Positions 21,129 through 32,525 of a stretch of 35,110 nt of DNA are shown one piece after another. The stretch's first letter is position 1. Each line of letters begins with the position of its first letter. The notes beneath the pieces were generated by a model. It was not told the DNA's origin. It did not search any database and saw nothing but the letters and a program-made list of their open reading frames with translations. A program made the position numbers and the translations under genes. Source of the DNA: Gelatoporia subvermispora B (lineage: Eukaryota; Basidiomycota; Agaricomycetes; Polyporales; Gelatoporiaceae); contig KB445816.1 of NCBI GenBank assembly GCA_000320605.2, forward strand, positions 48,967-84,076. Reading direction: 5' to 3'.

Positions 21129-22212
21129 TCGTCCTAGAACACTTCATCCGTGCGAACCTCGGTCTCTATGGATCGTACCTGCCCTCCTCGTGTTCAAACT
21201 CCCGAAGGCTCCGATGGTACAGATACGGCAAGGCGATACGATGCTCGCAATCTCCCGTTGCCCTCGACGTCCTGGAGTCCGTAATCATCCGGATCGGCGC
21301 TTCGAGAAGCTGCGGCCGCAAAGCTACATGGTACTACGGACTGATTCAACCGCCTTCATGCCTGGCTCTTCGTAGTAATGGCCTACCTACGGCCGCGCCG
21401 AAGGCTTTCACCTGGTCAGCGCGATCCGAATGCGAGGTGCAAGCACGCGCGAAGCGACCGTGAAGAGCTTGCCAGCTCCGTCTTCACGGTCCTATGGGCA
21501 TACTCCTCCTCCCCCCCGGTTCTCTACGGCGGAGACGATGTGCGACCGTCTATTGTGAGACGTTCCATCTTCACGTTCGCTTTGCTGGAGCGCTATCCCT
21601 TGGCCGTTGAATCTAGAGGGCGGGATTTTCATTTGAGGGTGCCGCTGTAGTCTGAGCCGCTGTAGTCTGACCCCGTTTCGTCGCCCTGCTTAGCTGGCTA
21701 CTTTTTACTTCTCGCTGATCTGGCGCGGATCCTATGTATAATACTTGGAAGCTCGCAATGTATGATACTTTTCTCGCTCAACTTTGGCCGTATGCAAGGT
21801 TTGAGGGGGGCACGCGCATTGTAGATCGTGCGAGCAGCCCTGCAAGCTTGAGGTGCTAACGATCTGCCCTTCTACCCGGATGCTTCGACGTTTGTCCGGA
21901 TATCAACCCACCCGCCTCCCAGCGTAGATGAAAACCCGTGCGCGAGTATCTACCGTCATGACGTTACAGATCCCGCTCCGGCACCCAATACAGATCCGCT
22001 GCAACATCCGTCCTCGGCCGAAGCTACTTGCTACGGACCTTTGAACACCCAATGCCCTCGCCCATCAAAATCCTCCACGCCATCTGGACGAGATACTAGA
22101 TAATCTCCATTCAAAGTGGTACATGACCGTCCTCTCAGCGACGCAGACCTCCCACGTTATATCGCCCGACCTCGTAGACATCCGCTCCCGGTCCACCAGA
22201 CCATCCACGGTA
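21129..22212. repeat. Diverged repeat, copy B (about 1.08 kb)
   Basis: Second copy of the repeat at 10168-11226, same orientation, about 11 kb away. The best-kept parts are the left third (from CGTCCTAGAACACTTCATCC through GCGATCCGAATGCGAGGT) and the right end (ATCTGGACGAGATACT, CATGACCGTCCTCTCAG, GCAGACCTCCCACGTTATA). The middle, 21.5-21.8 kb, is unalignable by eye. It is flanked by non-coding sequence on both sides. I see no terminal inverted repeats or obvious target-site duplication. Confidence 0.7.
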
Positions 22213-25200
22213 TCAGCTTCGCATTCGAGGACAGCTAAACCGGCCCCTCGAGTGCGTCGAGGGTGGCCTGGCATACGTCGCCGCCATCAGAGTCGAGACC
22301 ACGCCAGAGATCTATTCACTTATTTATGTCTTCTCGTGACGTGGCGACTGCACCGTATTGACCACGTTGCTGGACAGTCGAGGGGATACACAATCTTGTC
22401 GGGAATGGCAATTAGGCTACCGAGACGGACGTGCACTGTGCTCGGGAGTCCGTCCTTCAGGAGCGTGCTCGATGGTGGTTATCCGATGATCAGGGTGAGG
22501 CCGCCTGCTGCTCATCATGTACAGGACAGTACAACATATGAAGTCACCTCGACAACATGCTTCTGCAGAATCTTAGATGTGATCAACGCAGACTAAGCGA
22601 ATGACCCGCCGGGAGGACCCGTCAACGCGCGGCGCGATGCTGTTGTTTCCCTCACCTCGGATCCCGAACGCAGGTCCCGCTGAAAGCGCAGAGTTCGTCG
22701 GAGGCGAAGAGCCATGCCGTGATGGTCTCAGAGACAACAGGTCACGCCAAAGCTATGGGAGCCCGCTGTCTGTATGAGCTCAACGCGAGCTCGCAATGGG
22801 GATGCCACGCACCTACGACGCTCTCGGGAGCTGAGCACGAAGATATGTCCACTGCGCACGTTTGCGCGGACCCTGCGCCTCGCGGCTCGTCGCATCTGCG
22901 CGTCCCTGCCAAATTTCCTGCCCTTGGGCTAACGGGAAAGTTTGAAAGTGGAATGGTGCGGGTGTAGTGCGGCGGGAGGCTGCCAAAAACCACGCGTACC
23001 GTACTATATGCGCGGGCGAAACGCTGGGGAAGAGGTCAGGCGCAAGTGACAATGGATCTCGAGCGGGGGACGCACTACCTGTCCGAGATACCTCATATGC
23101 GGATACCTGATGTGCGGAGTCCTTCACCCCCGTCACGGATCTTGCGCAAGTTACTCTCGCGCGGCCGTCGCGTCAGGCGGAATCACAAGGTATGCTGGTC
23201 TTGATAGCGGCCGCTACTCGCATGTCATATCGTCCTGTGGTTCTTGCTCGCCAATTCATGGGTCTGCAGGCGATTACGAATGAAAATCATAGAGTCAGCG
23301 GACGAAGTAAGAGTATGTTTGATGAACACACGGCCACAACGGTGCCAGGTACATCAGAATGGGGAGAGCACTAGTAGCAGCGGGCACATGTTATTGTGAA
23401 TCTGGTCATTGTGATGAGGGGCCGATAATAGCGTCAGTTGTGGACAAGATCAGTGAGCACCAAACAAGGTGCGTACCAGGATGGTGTCGAAAACTCGAAA
23501 TGGGGAGCCGCGTCCGCCTCCCTGAGACTTTGGGAAAGTCGTGACCCGCCTTTCACATACACTTCGCGATGCTCGCAGTCAGCCCTGTATTGATCCGCTG
23601 GCGCATCGATTGCGAGTCCCGAAGGAGGTGATGAACTCAGAAGACGGGGCGTAGTGCGCCCGCGCATGGGCTTGAACAGGCTAAATACAAACCAAGCCGC
23701 CAGGGAGTCGCTGGAAGGTAGCCCTCGTCCTGGTGTCGATCTGAACATGTCCCGAAGGATCTCGGGCACGTAGAGTCTAAGGGGTCGCCGGATGTTGTTC
23801 CAAAGTTAGCCGCGCTTGAACTGGCAAGATAGAGGGTCAGTACAGCGGCGAAAGGTAGATGGAATGTGCGTTACGCACCTGTTCACCCGTACATTGCTCA
23901 TCTGGAGTATTACTCGAGAGCTTCAACACGCTCAGCCCCGCTGAACTTCAACTTCGATGAGGCCGCGTTGAAATTTGGGCGAATTTGCGACACGGTTGCT
24001 GTGGTTGCGCGCGTCGCGAGTTAGAGCGGACGAGAGGACGCGCTGCATTTCGTGCCTCGAGGGACTTGAGTATGGGTGAACATGGGATATAGGAGCGGTG
24101 CGCACCTGTTTCGTCGAACCTGTACATAGATGTAGCGAGACCAACGCCTCGCCCTTCGCACGCCGCGGTCTACAGCATGACAATGTTGGTCATCCGATCT
24201 CTCACTTCATATAGCCGCCCCGAATGCTGTGCGGCGCCGTTGGCGGCACCAAGCTCTGCAGTCTGCGGAAATAGTGGCGTCGGATGGATCATACGGGGCG
24301 TTCAGACTCAAATGGGCGTCATGGTTCCGACCACCTTGGTTTGAATGGTAGGATCTCCCTGATAACATCCAGCGATGCATTGGGGGGTAGAGATGGTAGG
24401 AGCACAAAATCACTGGATCCGCATAGAAGTTCGCCAAGATTGGAGCGATGGTTCGCGGACTACGGCGTCAGCGAACGGGCACCTGTTGATTATGCTGAAC
24501 GCGGGAGGAAGGCCGTCGTGGAAATGTCCATGGTATCCGTGACGGCGGCACGGTAGAAGGTCCGATATGAATGTTCTGCTATGGCTGGTCGACGATGGAC
24601 ACCAGCCGCGCGCATTTTTCAGCGCTGAGTCTCGGGAAAGATGGAGTACTATATGCTCACCGGCGAAATGGCGTATGATCGCTGCAGAGAGCGCTCGCCT
24701 TCATCCTTCCATGCACCTCCATAGCTCCTTAGATCAGCTAAAGCATCGGCTGTTGAGTCGGATGGCTACATCGGGTTGAGATGCGATAGCAGGCCGCGGC
24801 GAGTACTGGGTGCAATACACGGCGGCGCTGGATGCAGACCGAACTCGCAGCGGAGGAAGTATGTCTATCGCGGAAGTCGAGGACGGGGACGGTAACATGG
24901 CTGGGCTCATAAAGCGCTCCGGCCGTGCGCAGCCAGCGCGGGGTAAATGACGGCAGTAGAGCACGAGCGGAGCCAGCGTAGAAGCGGCAAGGGATCGGTG
25001 AGGCGGCAAGAAATCGGTGAGACGGAGACGACGACCAGAGCCAGTGCAGAGCGTAGGGAATGCAGTGGCGCAGCACAGCTGGTTCAAGCGTATCTGCCTC
25101 GGGCGACCTGCGAGTCTCGATCGCGCCGAATCGGCGACTCGGACCGGAGGCGATGAAGCCCAGAGAAGACGTCCATTGTCCAATCAGGGCGAGCGCGCTG

Positions 25201-27098
25201 GTCAAGTGTCCCACGGCCTGTCCCGGCGCCCTGCTGCGCGCGGCAGGTCGTCCTGGGTTTGCGGCCAGCTATCCGTGCCATCGCCCCTCTGCTACGAAGG
25301 CACCCCTACTTTTGGGGCAATCCCACTAGTGCGCCGCCCGCGCCCGTCTCTCTCAGGCGCACCGCCTCCGCCGCATGCTCTGCGCCTAGCATTCGCGCGG
25401 AACCTTCCCGCTCATGCCCGAGCTTCGCGCAGCGCGCAACTCTCCAACCTGCATCTACGATGGGCCACCGATCTCTGTGAGTTCGCCGCTCTAATCGCAG
25501 CCCTCGCATCGCGCTCATTCTCAAGATTTCACCCATTCCTCGCCTGCGTTGCGGAACGCGTCCTCCACTATCTCACTGCGTTCGGTTTTAGAAGGTCGCT
25601 TCGAGGTGCTGCACTCCCAAGAAGCTCTTATCAGTCTGACAGAGCCGTGCATATGCGCGGCCAACACGTTGCGGTGACCTTCTCTGGGACCACGCCACCG
25701 GCACATACTAGGCCAACGCCACCCGGATCTGAGGTACAAGTCCGGGCGATACGGCTGCACAAGAGCTTTCCGGCACCGTTAATACCAGATAATAGCCAAA
25801 TAAACCTTCTACCAGGCGATGCGACGACATAGCGGCAATGGCTGGCGGTCGGACCTCAACCGCTTCGGCTTCATGCTCCGAGCCTCGCGGCTGGGGTGCG
25901 CCATGCGAGCTGCGGGCACACTTCGAGCGCGAAGTTCATTTGACCATCCCAAGGTGCCGTCCGGCTTGTTTTGTGTATCGCTATGATACCTGATTTGTCT
26001 TAGCACTAGGCTTTCTGGATAATGGCAATATACGGGTCCCACAAGAAGGCGACCAACCGTCAGCAGCCCGTGCAAACTTCACTATGGCGAGTCCTGACGG
26101 CTTCGATGCCCAGCCCCCCCTCCCTCCCTTCTGGCGCGCTGCGCTTGTCGTGCATATCTCATTCACCAGTCCCCTTCTCTGCTGAATGTCTGCCCCATAG
26201 CTATCGAATCTGCTTCCTCACGCGCGCAGCTCTCCACCACGACCTACGTTGCTCGACCATCCCCGACAACTTCTCTCCATACTCAGCTCCACCCTCATCA
26301 CTGCTCTTTGCTACGGTGCTGCACGGCGCCCTCCACGTCCCATTGCTGGCGATTTCTGGAGTTGATCGCCCGGGAAGGCACTCGGGGGGGATGCAGTTAC
26401 TAGTAGTACTCCGGGCAGCCTGAAGGGGCTCGGTGCATGCGCAGTCGGCATGGAACGGTTCTCCCAGCTTCCACGCCGGTGGCGCATACCTGGCCAACGC
26501 GACCTCGGACTCTGGTACGAGGACAGACCCCAAATTTCCCAGCCAACGACTATGTCCGGAGTCGCTGTTCAGGACACTCTGACGGTCTGGAGTCGAAGTG
26601 ACATAGCACAACGAAGTCCATTTCGACCTCGAGTTGGAGCTGTCGCCAGGGTGGTGGAGGCTTCTCGTCGGATTTTGGCGAGCTGGACGTTGGCCGCGAG
26701 ACGCGGCGTCTACCGTGTTGTTCCCGCCTTTGTCTCTGCCGCTCTTGCTCATCTGTATTAGAGCATACGATCCTCATAAACATATGGAAAGTGCCTGGAC
26801 ATCGATAATACGAGAAATGCTCTTTCGCAGAAAATGGCGAAATTGAGGGATGCCGTGAACACTGAGGTAGTACTGCGAATATTGCGAACGTCCGATGAAA
26901 ATGCGCCGCAATGGCGCGAGAGCCATTCGAATTATCATCGCTTTTTGGATCCTTCGACATCAATGCACAGATGCAATACTATTCACAGTTCTAAGAAGTT
27001 GGAAGCTTGCATACGCGGCAACATAAGTCGGTGGATAAGGCACAGATCCTCCAGTGGAGTGCCTGTTATCTCTGAACCCTGCCCTTGGCACCACCTTT
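22213..27098. other. About 4.9 kb without a recognisable gene
   Basis: I examined both strands for protein families and splice-compatible exon chains and found nothing I can support. Open frames are short and overlapping. The region separates repeat copy B from the 3' end of the helicase gene. Confidence 0.4.
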
Positions 27099-30000
27099 CT
27101 ACCTCTTTCCTCTTGACCTTGCAGGAAGTTCGCCTCCAATTGACGCAGCACTTTTCAAAACTCTGGAAACATCTTGGTATTGCAGAGTGGGGTGGGATGA
27201 AAGTGCGGCGGGAGCCTCATTTTCTTTCTCCATCTCCCTGGTGGTTGCTTTGAGTACAGCATCAGTAATTGGGTACTAGAAGGAGAATAATGTAAAATTT
27301 GAACTGACCACCATCACCACTTAAACCATCGCCACTTGAATAGTGCAGCATGGTTCGGCGGCGCTTTGAGGAACTCTGAGAAGAGGCTGCATAATCCCGA
27401 CTCCTCTTTCCAGTGCTGCTCGAGCCACCTTCTTTTGCTGCACTTGATAATGCACCAGACTTAGGCTGCTGTCGGGTTTGCTTGAGGGAAGGCTTCGGGC
27501 CTTTGCGAGCTGCCTTGGACAATCGCCTTGAGGGGAATGTCGCTACTGATGGGGGGGCCTTTCTTCTAAGAGCCAGCTCTCTGTGAGAGCTACTAGCACT
27601 GTGGTCGGCTGCCACACTTGTAGTGTCGTCAGAGGAGATCTCAAGCCCAAAACCAGCGAATTCATCATCTGCAATATGGTCTGAACTCAACGCCAATGAC
27701 ATAGAGTATCGTTGCAGTGCGTACCCTCGCCATCACCAGCACTGCAGTCGGCTGCCGTGCTTGTAGTGCCGCCAGAGGAGACCTCAGGCCCAAAACCTGC
27801 GAATTCATCATCTACAATATGGTCTGAACTCAGCACCAATGCCATAGAACATAGTTGCAGTGCGCACCGTCGACATCATCTGTCGAGAAACCACTAACAG
27901 GTACTGCTTTAAGTAGCGCGCTGCCCTTCGCTTTGTCAGGACTGGTATCGCCATCCTCCTCATCGAGCGACCATGAGTCTTGAGTAAAGGCACGCTCTGC
28001 ATGTTCATCAGTATATCCCAAAGGTGTCCCAGTTGAGCAAACCACTTACGCAGTTTCAGCGAGGACCCAACGAATGCCTCGTGCATTTCTGCCTTCCTGA
28101 ATGCGAGATTATTCAAGAATATGTCTGGCGTGCTTCGCAAGATGATGCGATAGATGCGAACAAGCTTCTGCTGAGGGTAGCGCTGGACGCGACCAATTAG
28201 CTGAGAATCCTCTTGAGCAGACCATAAAGTATCCTAGTTGAGAATCAGATTTTGTTTTAGCACCTTGCATTTGCACATTTCTCAGAGATCAAAATACTTG
28301 CCAGGACTACAAGTAGGTTTGCAAAAGCAATGTTCATGCCGACCATGCCGACGCCTGACATGATCATCACTCGGGGGCCTTCCCGACCTGCATTCTTGAA
28401 CTCTCGAAGAGCTTTCTGCCGAGCATGAACCGTCATTGCACCATTAATCGTAACCCATCTGATGCCGTGCAGGGTGAGGACCTAACCAAAACTTAGCACA
28501 ATGTTTTAGTGGAAAAAAGCTTCGCACGTTGCCGATAATGTCCAAATTGCTTGGGAATGCAATATAAACAACAATCTTATCTGGCCCTGCACCTGGTGGA
28601 TGGACATCGGGCCCACTTTCTGTTGATTCTAGTATGTTTCCTGCCCTACTTCGGAGTGGTGGGGCTCCATCGCTCGCCAAATGGTGGAATAAGACTTGGA
28701 TTAAGGCGATTAGCTTTGCAGATGGATACTTATCCCATTCTTCTAGTGACTGAGCATTTTTGTGCCCATGGCCTGGATTACACCCTGGGTGCGTAAGTGC
28801 ACGCCGAATGCTCAGATAAAAACTCTGCATTGCAGCGATTAGCCAGCCAAGTTACTATGTGTAAAAGAGCACTCACTCGGCCTTCTCTAACCCGATGGAC
28901 CTTTTCTCTGCTCTCAGCGAGTAGTGCATCTGCGAGCTGCTCAAGGTTCTTTCGCTCGTGCTCGCAGAGATCGAGCATTAAAGTGTGCTCGGTGTAGGGC
29001 TCTAACCCAGATATGGGCCTTCCTGCCCAGTCAAGTGAATCCACAGTTCTTCTGATTACACTGCCACTGAATTTGCTGCGAATCCTCTCGATCCATTCTG
29101 TGGATACCTGCCTGTACGATGAGTTTTGCAGCAGATTTGCAGGTGCACTGCCTTCTCCAGAGACCAGGCTTCGTATTAAAACTTCAGTCGACTTGCTCTG
29201 CTTGCGCATTTTGAGGTCCTGGGCAGATGCCTTGCGCAGTTCGCGAGCCATTGTGGCTGCATCATCGTCAAAGTCGATATCGAAGGTCTCAAGGCCGACC
29301 ATTCTACCCATGTTCCACAGGTCCTGGAAGTGCTGGTAGTATCAGGTGTAATATAGTTTGGTAATAGTACTTACCCCTGGGCGCGTAAGGACAGGTGTTG
29401 CAGTAGAGGCAACGGTCATTTGGCTTAGTGACCGAGCCAAAAGACTGGCCGAGTATGTCTTGTTAAGTCCGCGAATGACGTGAGCCTCATCAATAACAAA
29501 GAGGCCCCACTGCTGATTAAAAATCGTTTGTACAACTAGAGCATCGTATGTTGGGCGCTTTATCGGCATCTTCCATTTTTCCGCTGGCACTGCGAAGCAG
29601 TAGTCGAGGTCCGACTGGATCGCCTGCTAGCAATTAGCCTGGATGTAACCATTGTGCAAAGCAATAAGTCATAATCTGCGTACCGTGCTTGTTGCCAGCA
29701 GTATGCGACGCGAGAGTGGCTGATGAGACTTACTCCACTCATTCCAAAATCCAGCTCTCTTCTCGACTTTGCCTGTGTATGGAAATAGATCGAACGAGCC
29801 CTTCTTGAGATACCGATGAAGCTCTTCTGTCCATTGTGGGTGCAGTGCAGGAGGGCATACTAGAAGGGTCGGGAGATCTTCAAAGTTTCCATCTGCTGTT
29901 GTCTCGCACTTCATTCCCCTTTTCCCTGCGATCCCAGGGTTATCTCTCGGTGGATTGAGCAAAGGTGGAGCACTTACCAGCCAAGCCTGGAAATGCTCCA

Positions 30001-31498
30001 TGGGCTTTGTAATGCATGTGGTACCAAGCCCTGCAGCAGGCAATGGCAGTGAGCACCAATGTCTTGCCAATCCCGACGTCATCCATGAGAAGTATAGGGT
30101 CCCCAGAAATCATTTTCAGCATAATCTTCAGTACGGCGACGTACTGGTGCCAGCGAGGGCGAAGGGCAGAAATGTCCGTCTTGGTAGCGACATTTTCGTC
30201 GAACTCAGGGCTCCAAGCGTCGATTGTTCCTGTATTGTCCTGCCATGTATTAAGCATCGGAATGCTGTCGCCCTTCAAGATACCAAGATCATCCTTAATC
30301 CTCTCAAGGTCATGGGCTGCAAACTCCTCAGTTCCCTCCGTCCAAGTGGTAGGAGCATCTTCGTCAAGATCTGGAAGTTCAACTGCCTCGCCTTCATCCT
30401 CGTCTTCGTGGTCAATGGCAACAATGTCGACCATATAGTTCGTAATTGATTCAACGAGCACTGAGTCTGCGAGTAACTGCAGTGCTTTGCGAATATTCTT
30501 AGGTAGGGCTGCTGCTGCATTAGTGCAGTTCTCGCATGGTAGCAACAGGTGCAAACATACATGCAGCATCCCCTGCTCCTCCAGTATCCCTGCGAATGGC
30601 GTCCATCATGTCCCTAACCTCCTGCTTACGGTTATCTAGCTCCTGGACAGATTCTGCATCCCAGTATCGGCTCAAGATGCGCGATTGTTTCTCTACCAGG
30701 GCAAGGTACTTCTTCAGCCCTGGCAGGTCGATGCTTTTGGACGCAGCGAGAGCTGTCGCAGAAATGCATTAGTGCAAGCTATAAAGGTACATTTGCAGGG
30801 CTGTGCGACTGACCATGCCAATCTTCCTGAATCTGCTTCTTGCGACTCTCGAGACCATCTCGCTCGCGACCTGCAACCTTTCTTGATTTGTTCCACTCCA
30901 GGGCAGCGAGATCTTCAACAAATTCGCTAACCCCGCGCTTCAAGAATGGCATGCCTGGATGCTGCAGAGCATCAACGCCAAATAATTGCAGGGCAATTTC
31001 TTCGTATGCGATATGCAGCTGCGATTGATTCCAGTTGGTTGCCTGCAAGGGCATGCAATTAGTATATATGACATGCTGCAATAAATGATAGATTTCCATG
31101 CTTACCTCCTTAGTCTTGGAGATTCGCAATATGCTATAAATATCACAATGTTTTGCTCTCAGGGCCTCGTTAGTGGTCTCGACAATTTTCCACGCCTTGA
31201 ACTTCTTCTGGAGGTAGCTCCGAACTACCTGTCTTCCTGGCGCGTTTGCATCGTGTTTTGCAGAGAGAAAAGTGCCTCGCTCCGCCGCCTTCAAAGCAGC
31301 GTATTTGTGCACAAATGAGCGAGCTTCCTGGAGCTCTTTCTCTGTCAGGCCATCTGTGTCGTCGGCACCAGGTGACCAAGGGAGACCAGAGAGGTTTGTG
31401 CGAGAATTCCACGCCAACCAGGTCCAAGGAGCACCTTCCTGCCCATTCAAGGCGATATCTAAGTCTAGCAGCAGTCCAGTGTGTGTCTTAGAAGGCAT
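27099..31498 (-). CDS. Intact SNF2-type superfamily 2 helicase/ATPase, 14 exons, 1228 residues
   Basis: Exons (minus strand): 31498-31106, 31042-30814, 30752-30561, 30514-29978, 29925-29684, 29626-29375, 29332-28877, 28824-28528, 28481-28302, 28233-28050, 27996-27868, 27811-27725, 27668-27309 and 27247-27099, summing to 3687 nt with every phase matching. Motifs: Walker A LLMDDVGIGKT (about 413-423), Ia LLVCPPALHPQW, DEAH in FVIDEAHVIRG (577-580), III-like TVASTATPVL (602-611), IV-like DKIVVYIAFPS, V-like VMIMSGVGMVGMNIAF, and VI SAQEDSQLIGRVQRYPQ (about 931-947). SNF2 proteins are DNA translocases that remodel chromatin or protein-DNA complexes. The N-terminal 270 residues and the basic Ser-rich tail (SKRRRTM, a possible nuclear signal) match no domain I know. 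The start is the first in-frame ATG, with A at -3. From memory it belongs to a multi-copy Agaricomycete family of unknown function. No lesion is seen. Confidence 0.92.
27582..27867 (-). repeat. Tandem duplication of an intron-exon unit (2 x 143 bp) in the helicase gene
   Basis: Intron 11 plus exon 12 (27867-27725) and intron 12 plus the first 87 bp of exon 13 (27724-27582) are copies of each other. Both introns are 56 bp and both exons start DDEFAGFG, continuing PEVSSGGTTSTAAD in one and LEISSDDTTSVAAD in the other. All junctions are phase 1, so the duplication adds 29 residues without breaking the frame. Confidence 0.9.
28234..28301 (-). other. Probable GC-AG intron in the helicase gene
   Basis: Donor CTG|GCAAGT and acceptor AACTAG. 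It yields ANLLVVL-DTLWSA, the same spacing as the ANVLI-VDTLWSA block I remember from this helicase family. A nearby GT (GTAGTC) would also keep the frame but would delete three residues of the conserved beta-strand. Confidence 0.7.
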
Positions 31499-31606
31499 GT
31501 TGAGAAATGGTAAAAAAGCCAAGGAATCTGCTGTTAAATAGCTGCTGAGGCGATCGCAATCCAGGCAGAACGACTGCCGCAATAAATTGCACCTGCCGAG
31601 TGCGCA

Positions 31607-32063
31607 GCGCAGCCGAGGGACGAAACTGCGCGGCCGAGGGTCAAACCTTCGCAGTCGAGAAACGAAACAGCTCGGCGATGGGCGAAACTGGGGGGCCGAG
31701 GGCCAAAGCTGCACTAGCGAGAGGTGAAACTGCACTAACGAGAGGTGAAACTGCACTAACGAGAGGTGAAACAGCTCGGCGATGGACGAGACTGGGGGGC
31801 CGAGGGCCAAAGCTGCACTAGCGAGAGGTGAAACTGCACTAACGAGAGGTGAAACAGCTCGGCGATGGACGAGACTGGGGGGCCGAGGGCCAAAGCTGCA
31901 CTAACGAGCGGTGAAACTGCACTAACGAGAGGTGAAACTGCACTAACGAGAGGTGAAACAGCTCGGCGATGGACGAGACTGGGGGGCCGAGGGCCAAAGC
32001 TGCACTAGCGAGAGGTGAAACTGCACTAACGAGAGGTGAAACAGCTCGGCGATGGGCGAAGCT
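31607..32063. repeat. Nested tandem array of 21-bp units with a 187-bp superperiod
   Basis: Twenty-two units of 20-21 bp lie upstream of the helicase start. There are three classes: X (AGCTCGGCGATGG...), Y (GGGGGGCCGAGGG...) and Z (GCACTAACGAGAGG...). From 31669 the order is XYZZZ XYZZ XYZZZ XYZZ X. The GATGG landmark recurs at 31677, 31781, 31864, 31968 and 32051, that is at 104, 83, 104 and 83 bp, giving two exact 187-bp superunits. Units left of 31669 are more diverged. On the minus strand a 21-mer encodes a heptad such as FHLSLVQ, but no in-frame ATG precedes it in the frame that reaches the helicase. Confidence 0.93.
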
Positions 32064-32199
32064 GCACAGCCTAGGGATAAATCGCAATAAAATATATTTT
32101 CACCAGCAGATGCCCTGCGCGATACTGAGGAAGTATTGCTGGAAGGATGCACTCGCTGCTGCCAGCTCGGCACTGGCGAAGTTGTTGGCAACCTCCAGG

Positions 32200-32525
32200 C
32201 GCACTGATTTGCAGGGCCCAAGATCAATGTCGAGTGCAGCGCTGACATGGCTTATCAGTCTATGCGGGAAACTCGTTACTTCGATATCGTGAACCTACTC
32301 AATTACGACCTGATTCTTGGTACTCCATTCTGGTTCCAACATCGTATCACTGTTGGTTTGAATTCCGCAGCAGTGGTCGTCGGGAGTACTCGCGCCCTTC
32401 CCATTGAAGGCCGTCGGGCGCGCGCACTCGAGTCGCAAGCTGCTGATGTCCTTGAAAATCACCTCGCACGAGCACGAAATCAGTTACGCGAATACGCGGC
32501 CTCGATTTGCGCCGAAGCCAGTTAG
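32200..32525 (+). mobile_element. Ty3/Gypsy retrotransposon pol fragment (retropepsin C-terminal part)
   Basis: The plus strand reads KINVECSADMAYQ, RETRYFDIVNLLNYDLILGT and PFWFQHRITVGLNSAAVVVG, then PIEGRRARALESQAADVLE, ending at a TAG at 32523-32525. The pair 'RYFDI.NL..YDLILGTP' is the C-terminal part of the aspartic protease and the linker to reverse transcriptase in fungal Gypsy elements. Upstream, LQGPRS lies in a neighbouring frame, so a frameshift separates it. The catalytic DSG/DTG triad, reverse transcriptase, integrase and LTRs are not found nearby. It is an isolated dead fragment just beyond the tandem array. Confidence 0.7.

Noticed and set aside
27099..31498. RecQ-like subtelomeric helicase or Helitron Rep/helicase
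   Set aside because: The motif set (IDEAHVIRG, WSAQEDSQLIGRVQR) is of SNF2 type; there is no Rep HUH motif, Pif1 motif or RecQ zinc region.
31607..32063. CRISPR-like array
   Set aside because: Units are contiguous 20-21 bp repeats without spacers, in a eukaryotic genome; this is a minisatellite.
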